Below, piece after piece: positions 8,517-16,444 of a DNA stretch of 64,000 nucleotides. Within the stretch, counting starts at the first letter, position 1; every line of letters begins with the position of its first letter. The stretch spans positions 55,030-119,029 of the forward strand of contig NZ_QEII01000264.1 in assembly GCF_003347515.1 (NCBI RefSeq), given 5' to 3'. This stretch comes from Rhodoferax ferrireducens (GTDB lineage Bacteria > Pseudomonadota > Gammaproteobacteria > Burkholderiales > Burkholderiaceae_C). The position numbers and the translations under genes are program-made. The notes under the pieces are model-generated. The model did no database searches and was not told the DNA's origin. It worked only from the letters and a program-made list of their open reading frames with translations.

Positions 8517-11477
8517 ATGCCCCTCGTTTCCCTCAGCTCGCAATCGTCCTATACCCGACTGCTGAACCGCTTTTACGGCATTTTTTTTCTGGTCTGCACC
8601 GTCTTTTTGACGATTGGCGTGCCTTTCGTGTTTTACCGCAAGACGGTCAGCGCGGTTATTGCCATGAGCATGATGCTTGCGGTGTGGCTGGCCTGGCGTA
8701 TGAGTCGCCGTGGCCAGCCGCAGAAGTCCCTTTTGTACTTCGCGGGCGGTTTGTGGGTGCTGCTGGTGGGTTTGATTTTCACTGGCTTGCCACCCTACAG
8801 CGCCGCCACCGCCCTGGCCATGGCGGTGATGCTGGCGGTGGTGATTCATGTGCGCGCGGGGGTGTTTTTTGGCGTCGCCTACTTGCTGGCCTGGCTGCTG
8901 TATGTCGTGCTGCAATCGGCGCAGCTGGTGCCCGTTCCTTACTTTGTTGGCAATCCGCTCACGGGGTGGTTTATCGGGGCAGTCGCCTTCTGGCTGGTGC
9001 TGTTGCCGATTCCCGGCTTGGTTCGCAGCCTGCGCCGGGCCGCGTCCCTGCAACGCGCCGTGATCGAAGCCGCCACCGATGGCATCCTGGTGGTGAATAA
9101 CGACGGCAAGATGGAGACCTACAACCAGCGTTTCGTTGATTTGTGGCGCATTCCGGCGGAATATTTGAACCCGTACCAAGACAGCGGCCTGGTGGCCTAT
9201 GTGGCCCAGCAACTGGTCGATCCAGAGCAGTTTCTGCAGAAAGTACGGGAGCTGTATGCGCACCCCGAGCGGTCCAGCTTTGACACCCTGCGGTTCAAGG
9301 ATGGCCGTGTTTTCGAGCGCCATTCGCAACCCCAGTGTCTGGACGAGCAGATCGTCGGACGCGTCTGGAGCTTTCGTGATGTGAGCGAAAGGGAGCGGAC
9401 ACAGGCGGCCTTGCGCCATGGCAAGGAGCAATTCGAGGCCATTCTGAATGCCACGTCAGAAAGCATTTTTCTGGCAGATCGAAACGGCGTGCTGCTGGCG
9501 ATCAATGCCACGGCCGCCCACCGCATGAACAGCGAGCCCGGGCAACTGCTGGGCCAATGTGTATTCGACAAATTTCCACCCGGTGTGGCGGCCACGCGCC
9601 GTGCTTCGCTGGCGGAGGTGTTTGCCACGGGCCAGGGGCAATACACGCAAGACATGCGTGCCAACCGGGCTTTTGCGCTCAACTACTACCCGGTGGCGGG
9701 GCCCGACGGCGCCATTGCCTCGGTGGCGGTTTTTGCCGCCGACATCACGGAGCGCCAGCAAGCCGAGCAGGCGGCCGTGGCGCTGGTGCAACGCAACCAG
9801 CTTTTGATGCAGACCGCCACAGAGGGCATCCACGTTCTAGACAGTACCGGGCGGCTGATCGAGGCCAACGGCGCCTTCGTGCGCATGCTGGGCTACACGG
9901 CGCAAGAACTTGAAAACGCCAATGCGGCCCAGTGGAATGTGATCTGGGGTGAGGATGAGCTGCGCCAAAAAATCAATGAACTGATCCAGCATGGTGGGGC
10001 TTTTGAGACTGTGCATCGGCGCAAGGACGGAACCTTGCTGGATGTCGAGGTGCATGCCAGCGGCGTTTGCATCGAGGGTCAGAATTACCTGTATGCCGCC
10101 AGTCGCGACATCAGTCAGCGCAAGCGCAACGAGGCGCAGCGCGTCGCGCGCGAGGCCCGCTTGACCTCGCTGATGGCGTCCATGCAGGACACCGTCGTGG
10201 TACTGGATGCCCAGGGTCGCGTGCTGGAATACTTTGTCCCGAAAGACAATTCCAGCCATCCGCCGTTCTGCTCGTCCGATGGGCAGATCGTGGGAAAAAC
10301 CTGTCAGGACCTGTTGCCAGCGGCCGCCGGCCAGTTGTTTGCTGCCGCCATCGCGGCACTGCTGGTGGATGATCAAGCGCAAACCTTTGACTACGCCGCA
10401 GTGGATGGCGGACAGGCGTATCACTTTGTGGTGACGATGAGTCACATCCATGGCGCGTCGCAAGCGGCGGAAGGCTTTTTCACAGTGGTGCGCGACAACA
10501 CATTGCGGCGAAATGCCCGCCGGGACATTGAGCGGCTGGCACAGCGCAACAAGCTGTTACTGAACAGCGTCGGCGAGGGCATCTTCGATGTCGACGCCGC
10601 GGGCCGGACGACCTTTACCAACCCGGCCGCGCTGGCGATGCTGGGGCTGACGGAGGCGGACATCCTGGGACAGTATCCGCATGCCCTGTTTCACCATCAC
10701 CACGAGGACGGTAGTCCCTACCCCCACAGGCAATGCCCGATCCATGCCGTGTTGCGCGACGGGCAACACCGCCGGCTTGAAGCGGAGTGGTTCTGGCGCC
10801 AGGATGGCACGGGCTTTGCCGTCTCCATGACGGTCACGCCCATCGTCGAAGACGGGCAGCGGGTCGGGGCGGTGGTGGTGTTTCAGGACATCACCGAACG
10901 CAAGCGGGCGCAGGCGGAAATTCATCGGCTGGCGTTTCACGATGCACTCACCCAACTGCCAAACCGGCGCCTGCTGAATGACAGGCTCGTGCAGTCGATG
11001 GCGGCCTGCACGCGCAGCGCGCAGCATGGGGCGCTGTTGTTTCTCGACCTGGATAATTTCAAGCCGCTCAACGATGCCCATGGACACGATGTGGGGGACA
11101 TGTTGCTGCAGGACGTGGCACGACGCCTCACCCAGTGTGTGCGCCAGGTCGACACGGTGGCACGCTTCGGCGGTGACGAGTTTGTCGTGGTACTGGGCGA
11201 GCTCGATGCCGGACTGGATGCGGCGCGTCTTCAGGCCACCCTGGTTGCGGCGAAGATTCGCCATGCGCTGGAGCAACCGTATGACCTGACCGTGGCGCAT
11301 GACGATGGCCCGGACACCCATGTGCAGCACCGCTGTACGTCCAGCATAGGCATCAGCATGTTTCCCGAGCAGGCCAACACGGCGGATGACATTCTCAAGC
11401 GGGCGGACACGGCGATGTACCAGGCCAAGGCGTGCGGGCGCAATGCCGTGCGCTTCCATGATCCAGCGTCGGCGTAA
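8517..11477 (+). CDS. Membrane sensor diguanylate cyclase with five PAS domains and GGDEF
   Basis: This 986-residue protein probably makes the second messenger cyclic di-GMP from GTP. Residues 10-165 form five to six transmembrane helices with very short loops. Five PAS domains follow, starting near residues 180, 306, 430, 548 and 678. The catalytic domain (about 800-980) has DALTQLPNRR, DLDNFKPLND and an intact GGDEF motif near residue 885. An inhibitory-site RxxD (RQVD) ends five residues before it, so product inhibition is likely. No EAL domain is present. The many PAS modules suggest several redox, light or ligand inputs. It stands alone between DUF1840 and the lipoprotein gene. Confidence 0.93.
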   Translation: MPLVSLSSQSSYTRLLNRFYGIFFLVCTVFLTIGVPFVFYRKTVSAVIAMSMMLAVWLAWRMSRRGQPQKSLLYFAGGLWVLLVGLIFTGLPPYSAATALAMAVMLAVVIHVRAGVFFGVAYLLAWLLYVVLQSAQLVPVPYFVGNPLTGWFIGAVAFWLVLLPIPGLVRSLRRAASLQRAVIEAATDGILVVNNDGKMETYNQRFVDLWRIPAEYLNPYQDSGLVAYVAQQLVDPEQFLQKVRELYAHPERSSFDTLRFKDGRVFERHSQPQCLDEQIVGRVWSFRDVSERERTQAALRHGKEQFEAILNATSESIFLADRNGVLLAINATAAHRMNSEPGQLLGQCVFDKFPPGVAATRRASLAEVFATGQGQYTQDMRANRAFALNYYPVAGPDGAIASVAVFAADITERQQAEQAAVALVQRNQLLMQTATEGIHVLDSTGRLIEANGAFVRMLGYTAQELENANAAQWNVIWGEDELRQKINELIQHGGAFETVHRRKDGTLLDVEVHASGVCIEGQNYLYAASRDISQRKRNEAQRVAREARLTSLMASMQDTVVVLDAQGRVLEYFVPKDNSSHPPFCSSDGQIVGKTCQDLLPAAAGQLFAAAIAALLVDDQAQTFDYAAVDGGQAYHFVVTMSHIHGASQAAEGFFTVVRDNTLRRNARRDIERLAQRNKLLLNSVGEGIFDVDAAGRTTFTNPAALAMLGLTEADILGQYPHALFHHHHEDGSPYPHRQCPIHAVLRDGQHRRLEAEWFWRQDGTGFAVSMTVTPIVEDGQRVGAVVVFQDITERKRAQAEIHRLAFHDALTQLPNRRLLNDRLVQSMAACTRSAQHGALLFLDLDNFKPLNDAHGHDVGDMLLQDVARRLTQCVRQVDTVARFGGDEFVVVLGELDAGLDAARLQATLVAAKIRHALEQPYDLTVAHDDGPDTHVQHRCTSSIGISMFPEQANTADDILKRADTAMYQAKACGRNAVRFHDPASA

Positions 11478-11542
11478 GCCCGGACCCGACGCACAGGACC
11501 GGACGGACGCGGTGGGAGGTCGCCAAGATCTTAAACTGCACA

Positions 11543-12691
11543 ATGGCGTCAATGCGTACCCCCATGTTGCTGAATACCTTAAATGCCGTGGTCCCGCTTG
11601 ATGGACTCCGTCGAGGACTGCGAGTTTTCCTGATCGTGGCCTGTGCGATGGGCGTGACCGCATGTGCAGACACCCGCTATTACCTGCAGTCGGTGGGTGG
11701 CCACCTGCATCTGATGCAGGCGGCCCGGCCAGTGGACCAAGTGCTGGCCGATGAGCAGATCGCGCCGACCCTGAAGCAGCGCCTGGCCTTGGCCCAGCGC
11801 ATGCGCCGCTTTGCCGTGACCGAGCTCAAGTTGCCTGACAACGCCAGCTACCACCGCTACGCCGATTTGCAGCGCCGCTTCGCCGTGTGGAATGTGGTGG
11901 CCGCCCCCGAGTTGTCGCTCACCCTCAAAACCTGGTGTTTCCCGGTGACTGGCTGCGTCGGCTACCGCGGCTATTTCAGCGAAGCCGAGGCGCAGGTTGA
12001 AGCGCGGGCGCTGGCCGCCGAGGGTCTGGAAGTCCGCGTCTACGGTGTCCCGGCCTACTCGACGTTGGGCTGGATGAACTGGGCCGGCGGCGACCCGCTG
12101 CTCAACACCTTCATCGGCTACCCGGAAGGCGAGCTGGCCCGCATGATCTTTCACGAGCTGGCGCACCAGGTGCTGTATGTCAGGGATGACACCGTGTTCA
12201 ACGAGTCGTTTGCCACAGCGGTCGAGCGCCTGGGGGGCGAGCGCTGGCTCTCCGTGCAGGGCTCGGAAGCGGCCAAAAAAGAGTACGCCGAGTTTGACGC
12301 CCGGCGTCGCCAGTTTCGCGCGCTGTTGCTGGCCACGCGCACCCGGCTCGCTGATATTTACAAGCAAAACAAGCCTCTAGCCCCCGATAGACAAGCGCTT
12401 CTAGCTATGAAAAACAGAGCGATCCAGGATTTCCGTGACGACTATGGCCGCTTGAGAAACAGCTGGGGCGGCTACGGCGCCTATGACGCCTGGGTGGCCA
12501 GCGCCAACAATGCCGCCTTCGGCGCGCAGGCTGCCTACGATGAACTGGTGCCGGCGTTCGAGGCTTTGTTTGAACGCGAAGGCCGGGACTGGCAGCGGTT
12601 TTATGATGCAGTCAGGCGGCTGGCGGAGATGCCGGCCCCGGAGCGGGCTCGGGCCCTGAAAAAAATACCAACGGAGCTGGAAATTGGCTGA
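11543..12691 (+). CDS. Putative lipoprotein zinc aminopeptidase (COG4324 family)
   Basis: This is a predicted membrane-anchored metallopeptidase of 382 residues. A hydrophobic N-terminal segment ends in the lipobox VTAC (Cys near residue 42), so the mature protein should be a lipoprotein. The zinc motif HELAH is at about residues 204-208, followed by NESFATAVE, in the order known for COG4324/pfam10023 aminopeptidases. Three in-frame ATGs lie within the first 22 bases, so the exact start is uncertain. The DNA for residues about 275-290 is a CTAG repeat copy (12366-12414) that inserts a segment beginning NKPLAPDRQ. The stop overlaps the next gene by 8 bp. Physiological substrates are unknown. 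Confidence 0.8.
   Translation: MASMRTPMLLNTLNAVVPLDGLRRGLRVFLIVACAMGVTACADTRYYLQSVGGHLHLMQAARPVDQVLADEQIAPTLKQRLALAQRMRRFAVTELKLPDNASYHRYADLQRRFAVWNVVAAPELSLTLKTWCFPVTGCVGYRGYFSEAEAQVEARALAAEGLEVRVYGVPAYSTLGWMNWAGGDPLLNTFIGYPEGELARMIFHELAHQVLYVRDDTVFNESFATAVERLGGERWLSVQGSEAAKKEYAEFDARRRQFRALLLATRTRLADIYKQNKPLAPDRQALLAMKNRAIQDFRDDYGRLRNSWGGYGAYDAWVASANNAAFGAQAAYDELVPAFEALFEREGRDWQRFYDAVRRLAEMPAPERARALKKIPTELEIG
12366..12414 (+). repeat. CTAG repeat copy B, inside the aminopeptidase gene
   Basis: The runs aaaacaagcctctagccccc, then acaagcgcttctagctatga match copy A (56117-56170) at most positions. It is read in the phase CTA-GCC-CCC, giving Leu-Ala-Pro, exactly as copies C and E. The encoded piece lies in a hydrophilic, probably exposed part of the peptidase. 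Confidence 0.75.
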
Positions 12692-13010
12692 TCTTCATAT
12701 CTTGCGCGAACACGCACTGGGCCTGCCTGAAGCGCGAAAAATCGCCTTCAAATGGGCGGAACACGTCGAAGTAGAGTTCGGCATGGACTGCACCTACGAA
12801 GAGGGCAAATCGGTGGATGAGGTGGGTTTCAGCCGCTCCGGTGTGCAAGGCACCTTGGTGGTCACCAAGGACAAGTTCGAGCTCAATGCCAAACTGGGTT
12901 TCCTGCTGGGCGCGTTCAAGGCCACCATCGAGAGTGAGATCGTGAAAAATCTGGATGACTTGCTCAAGGTCAAGCCACATGCGAAAGCGCACGGGCTCAA
13001 GAAAAAATGA
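12684..13010 (+). CDS. Polyhydroxyalkanoic acid system / PHA granule-associated protein (PHA_gran_rgn family)
   Basis: This is a small protein of 108 residues resembling the PHA_gran_rgn family, found beside polyester-granule genes. It starts MADLHILREHALGLPEARK and ends in a lysine-rich tail (AHGLKKK). Residues 15-95 have the family pattern KWAEHVEVEFGMDCTYE, with an alternating amphipathic strand. The likely start is TTG 12684, preceded by ggag (12673-12676) and overlapping the previous stop by 8 bp. A role at storage-granule surfaces fits the phasin and lipid genes nearby but is inferred. Confidence 0.75.
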   Translation: MADLHILREHALGLPEARKIAFKWAEHVEVEFGMDCTYEEGKSVDEVGFSRSGVQGTLVVTKDKFELNAKLGFLLGAFKATIESEIVKNLDDLLKVKPHAKAHGLKKK

Positions 13011-13033
13011 TTGACGGGCCTGGGCCCGTCAAT
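13010..13033. terminator. Bidirectional terminator-like hairpin between convergent genes
   Basis: Perfect 10-bp arms attgacgggc (13010-13019) and gcccgtcaat (13024-13033) enclose loop ctgg. On the minus strand the hairpin is followed by a run of six T residues, so it should stop transcription leaving the ACBP gene. It also begins at the stop codon of the PHA-associated gene. Confidence 0.75.
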
Positions 13034-13047
13034 GCGTCTGGAATGTT

Positions 13048-13302
13048 CTAGCTCAGGGACTCAATCAGGTCCACATACTGCTGCATGGCGTCTTCGCTGC
13101 TGGTGCCTTTGAGCCCGTGCCAAGCCTCCCATTTGGCGCGTCCCACCATGTCGCTGAAGCCGGGTTTCTTGTCCGTGTTGTCGCCAGTGCTGGCCTGTTT
13201 GTACAGCGCGTAAAGCTTGAGCAGCGTGGCGTTGTCGGGGCGCTCGGTCAGGTTTTTTGAGTTGGCCAGCGCGGCGTCAAATTTTGTTTTCAGGTCAGAC
13301 AT
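13048..13302 (-). CDS. Acyl-CoA-binding protein (ACBP)
   Basis: This is a soluble carrier of long-chain acyl-CoA esters, 84 residues, the size of a minimal ACBP. Diagnostic positions are visible: the LLKLYALYKQA helix, then GDNTDKKPGFSDMVGRAKW and EAWHGLKGTSSEDAMQQYV. Bacterial ACBPs are sporadic and usually sit next to lipid-metabolism genes. Here the gene is divergent from a wax ester synthase/DGAT, with a 22-bp palindrome between them. The frame stays open far upstream, but the ACBP fold starts at this ATG. It probably protects or delivers acyl-CoA to the acyltransferase and the reductase of the same locus. Confidence 0.93.
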   Translation of the reverse strand: MSDLKTKFDAALANSKNLTERPDNATLLKLYALYKQASTGDNTDKKPGFSDMVGRAKWEAWHGLKGTSSEDAMQQYVDLIESLS

Positions 13303-13323
13303 GGTTTTTTCCGGATAAGGTGG

Positions 13324-13345
13324 ATACCCCATGCATATGGGGTAT
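13324..13345. promoter_or_regulatory. Operator-like palindrome between divergent ACBP and WS/DGAT genes
   Basis: Perfect 9-bp arms ataccccat (13324-13332) and atggggtat (13337-13345) surround a gcat spacer. It lies 22 bp upstream of the ACBP start and about 93 bp upstream of the WS/DGAT start, where a regulator could control both. I found no second copy with the same arms in the window. The TetR-family gene at 15782 is the nearest candidate ligand. Confidence 0.65.
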
Positions 13346-13437
13346 GTGCGCAGTATCTTACGGGCCGTTTTGCCGACAGAATAGGGTGGCGTCCCCAACA
13401 ACGGTATTTCCGCCATTCCTTGTCCCTCTGGAGACTT

Positions 13438-14979
13438 ATGGTTACCCGAATCATTGCCAAAAAAACCGTTAAAAAGCCTGTCCCAAAGGCCGCGCGTCAG
13501 GGCACGGCCAGCACCAGCGGCACCCGCAGCGAGCAGGCGTCGACGCGCGAGCGCATGAGCAAGGTGGATACCGCCTGGTTGCGCATGGATTCCCCGACCA
13601 ATCTGATGATGATCGTGGGCGTCTGGATCATCGAGCCGGGCGTCAGTTACCAGGCCGTGAGCCAGCGCATTAAAGAGCGCCTGCTGCAGTACCCGCGCTT
13701 CGGCCAGCGGGTGGAGCTGGATGCCACCGGCGCGAGCTGGGTCAGCGACCCCGACTTTCAGATCGAGCGCCATGTGGTGCGCGAGAAACTACCCGCTGTG
13801 CCAAAAGGGCGCGAGCAGCAGGCCTTGCAGGACCGTCTGGCGGAACTCGCCATGCAGCCGCTTGATATGCAGCATCCGCTGTGGCAGTTCCATCTGGTCG
13901 AGCACTACCAGGGCGGCTCGGCCATGATGGCGCGCATTCATCATTGCATTGCCGATGGCATTGCCCTGATTGCCGTCACCCAGTCGCTGGTGGATGGCGG
14001 CGCGACGCCACCCCAACGTTCGTTCAAGGCCGCGCATCGTGAGGGGCTGGAGGGGGCCGAGGACTGGATTGCCGATACCCTGATCAAGCCTTTCACCGAT
14101 GTGGCGGTGAAAGCCCTCGGTGTCGCGGGCGATGGGGCGGTCAACGCCATGGAGCTGCTGGGTGAGCCGAAAAAAGGTCTTGAGAAGGGCCTGGCCGCCT
14201 CAGCCGAACTGGCCAAAATGGCCTACCAGGTGGTGCGCGATGCGGCCGCGCTGGCGCTTATGCCCGACGACTCGTCCACCCGACTCAAAGGCACCCCTGG
14301 CACGAGCAAACGGGTGGCGTGGTGCCAGCCGATTCCGCTGGAAGAAGTGAAGGCCGTCGGCCGGGCGCTGAACTGCTCGATCAACGATGTCTTGTTGAGC
14401 TGCGTGGCCGGCGCCATTGGCAGCTATCTCAAGTCTTTTGGCGACGAGATTGCGCAAAAGGAAATCCGGGCCATGGTGCCGGTGAACCTGCGCCCGATTG
14501 AAGACGCCTACAAATTGGGCAACCGCTTTGGCCTGGCACCCGTGATCTTGCCCATCGGCATGGCCAATCCCGTGGAGCGGGTCTACGAGGTGCGGCGTCG
14601 CATGGGCGAGATGAAAGGCAGCATGCAACCCCTGCTGGCCTTCGGTCTGCTGGCGGTGGCGGGGTTGCTGGTCAAGCCAGCGCAAGACGCCATGCTCAGC
14701 CTGTTTTCAAGGAAAACTACCGCCGTCATGACGAATGTTCCGGGACCCCGGAACAAGCTCAAGTTCTGCGGCGCGACGCTGGAGCAAAACCTGGTGTGGG
14801 TCCCGCAATCCGGCACCGTGGGTCTGGGGGTCTCGATCTTGAGTTACGGCGGGGGCGTGCAGTTTGGCGTTATCAGTGACTCGACGCTGTGTCCTGATCC
14901 GCAGAAAATCATTGACAAGTTCGAGCCGGAATTTGCCAAACTGACCCTGCTGACGCTGATGCTGCCCTGGGGCGACTGA
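13438..14979 (+). CDS. Wax ester synthase / diacylglycerol acyltransferase (WS/DGAT)
   Basis: This is a membrane-associated bifunctional acyltransferase of 513 residues that esterifies fatty alcohols or diacylglycerol with acyl-CoA. The catalytic HHxxxDG motif is intact (HHCIADG, near residue 168). Other family blocks are present: PLW upstream of it, SINDVLL near residue 318, and a C-terminal block with NVPGPRNKL and YGGGVQFGVISD. The basic N-terminal 40 residues (KKTVKKPVPKAAR) are longer than in many homologues. The start ATG 13438 follows tggag at 13429-13433. With the acyl-CoA reductase at 18686 it forms a plausible wax-ester pathway; triacylglycerol synthesis is equally possible. Confidence 0.93.
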   Translation: MVTRIIAKKTVKKPVPKAARQGTASTSGTRSEQASTRERMSKVDTAWLRMDSPTNLMMIVGVWIIEPGVSYQAVSQRIKERLLQYPRFGQRVELDATGASWVSDPDFQIERHVVREKLPAVPKGREQQALQDRLAELAMQPLDMQHPLWQFHLVEHYQGGSAMMARIHHCIADGIALIAVTQSLVDGGATPPQRSFKAAHREGLEGAEDWIADTLIKPFTDVAVKALGVAGDGAVNAMELLGEPKKGLEKGLAASAELAKMAYQVVRDAAALALMPDDSSTRLKGTPGTSKRVAWCQPIPLEEVKAVGRALNCSINDVLLSCVAGAIGSYLKSFGDEIAQKEIRAMVPVNLRPIEDAYKLGNRFGLAPVILPIGMANPVERVYEVRRRMGEMKGSMQPLLAFGLLAVAGLLVKPAQDAMLSLFSRKTTAVMTNVPGPRNKLKFCGATLEQNLVWVPQSGTVGLGVSILSYGGGVQFGVISDSTLCPDPQKIIDKFEPEFAKLTLLTLMLPWGD

Positions 14980-15753
14980 TCAGCTTTCCAGCTCCACCTT
15001 GGCCATTTCCACGTCCAGCCGTTCCATCGCATCCATGGGTTGGGCCGCAGCGGCCCGCTGGTACAGGCGAGTGGCCTCCTTGATCATCTTGTCGCCTTCG
15101 AGCATCACCATGGCGTTGGCGTATTCGATCATGCCAATGGCCGATTCGAAGTTCAGTTTCAGGGCCTCCTGCAGCAGTGCCAGGCCAGTGTCTTTTTTGG
15201 CGCCGTAAGTCATGCCGCCAATGAGCGATCCGACCTTGTCGATGACTTCGGCGTGGAACGCCCCCAGCGCGATGTGGGCATCGGCGTGTTTGGGCTGGAG
15301 TTTGATCACGTTTTCCAGTGATCCCTTGACCCGCGTGCCAAGCCCCTGGGCCAAAGCCTTGGCCACACTGATGCCCTGGCTATAGCGCCCCAGAGCATAA
15401 GCTTGCCAATAATAGGCGTTGATGTTGTCGGGGTTGTCCTGGGCTTGCGCTTCGGCGCGGCGCACGACATCCATGTACAGGTCGAGCCGGGCTTTTTCTT
15501 TCTTTTCAAGGTAGGTGGCGTAGATGCAGGCGGCCTTGTTGGCCACGGTGAGACCGTCACCGCCAATATGGATTCCCATGTCCATGGCTTGCCGGAATTC
15601 GCCACTGTGGAACAGGGCCCAGGCCTCCAGCACTTTGGCATCTTCGGGCAGCGGCTCGGCGTCGCCGGCATGCAAACGCGCCCAGTGCGCTTTGACACGG
15701 GCAGCGTCAAAAACGTAATCGCCCGCATAGGGGAAGGCGGTCCAATTGGCCAT
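14980..15753 (-). CDS. TPR-like helical-repeat protein of unknown function in the lipid locus
   Basis: This is a 257-residue protein built of helix pairs resembling tetratricopeptide repeats. Examples are EAWALFHSGEFRQAMDMG, then NAYYWQAYALGRYSQG, then HADAHIALGAFHAEV and EATRLYQRAAAAQP. There is no signal peptide and no enzyme motif. It begins MANWTAFPYAGDYVFDA, which I do not recognise as a named family. It is preceded by gaggag and lies 28 bp after the TetR gene, so it is probably co-transcribed with patatin and tetR. Its stop abuts the convergent WS/DGAT gene. A scaffold or adaptor role at lipid inclusions is a guess from position only. Confidence 0.75.
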   Translation of the reverse strand: MANWTAFPYAGDYVFDAARVKAHWARLHAGDAEPLPEDAKVLEAWALFHSGEFRQAMDMGIHIGGDGLTVANKAACIYATYLEKKEKARLDLYMDVVRRAEAQAQDNPDNINAYYWQAYALGRYSQGISVAKALAQGLGTRVKGSLENVIKLQPKHADAHIALGAFHAEVIDKVGSLIGGMTYGAKKDTGLALLQEALKLNFESAIGMIEYANAMVMLEGDKMIKEATRLYQRAAAAQPMDAMERLDVEMAKVELES

Positions 15754-15781
15754 GGTTGACTCCTCTGTTCTACTTACTTTT

Positions 15782-16444
15782 TTATTTGTCGCTGTTATTG
15801 TAGGCGCCGACTAATTTGAGTAAATGCATGCGCTGGCCCTGCTCCAGATAGGGTGCCAGCAGATTCAACACATGTTGCGCGCCCCGCAGCAGGGCTGATT
15901 GCGCGTTTTCAGGTTCGAGGGCTTTACGCGGATCGCGCACATACTCAAAACTCAGCCAGTAGGTGAGGACCACCACCATGCTGGTCGCTGTGGCTTCGAC
16001 CTCACGCGAATCAATTTGAACCGCACCGGAGCGGCTCATACCGTCCAGCAGCGCCTTCACGGCACGGGTTTTGTTCTTGAGGACTGACTGGAAGTGGGTT
16101 TCCAGGCGCCGGTTCTTGCTGAGCAAATCGTTCAGGTCGCGGTACAAAAACCGGTACTGCCAGATCAGCTCAAACAGGGTGTGCATGAAAAACCAGGCGT
16201 CTTCCACGTCGCGCACGCCATCACTGGCATTGAGCAACTCGTTCAGGGCGCGCTCGTAGCGGTCAAACAGCGAATTGATGAGTTCGTCTTTGGCCGGGTA
16301 ATGGTAGTAAAGGTTGCCCGGGCTGATGCCCAGTTCGGCCGAGATCAGGGTGGTGGATACATTGGGCTCGCCAAAGCGGTTGAATAGTGCCAGCGTGACT
16401 TCCAGAATCCGCTCGGCCGTGCGCCGGGGCGCCTTTTTCACCAT
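15782..16444 (-). CDS. TetR/AcrR family transcriptional regulator of the lipid locus
   Basis: This is a DNA-binding repressor-like protein of 220 residues. The N-terminal TetR helix-turn-helix spans about 10-55, with LFNRFGEPNVSTTLISAELG then SPGNLYYHYPAKDELI. The C-terminal part resembles the TetR_C domain seen in a group of regulators beside lipid and PHA genes (YRFLYRDLNDLLSKN). It overlaps the patatin gene by 7 bp (translational coupling) and precedes the TPR-like gene. The palindrome between ACBP and WS/DGAT is a plausible target, and its inducer may be a fatty acyl-CoA; both are inferences. Confidence 0.88.
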   Translation of the reverse strand: MVKKAPRRTAERILEVTLALFNRFGEPNVSTTLISAELGISPGNLYYHYPAKDELINSLFDRYERALNELLNASDGVRDVEDAWFFMHTLFELIWQYRFLYRDLNDLLSKNRRLETHFQSVLKNKTRAVKALLDGMSRSGAVQIDSREVEATATSMVVVLTYWLSFEYVRDPRKALEPENAQSALLRGAQHVLNLLAPYLEQGQRMHLLKLVGAYNNSDK

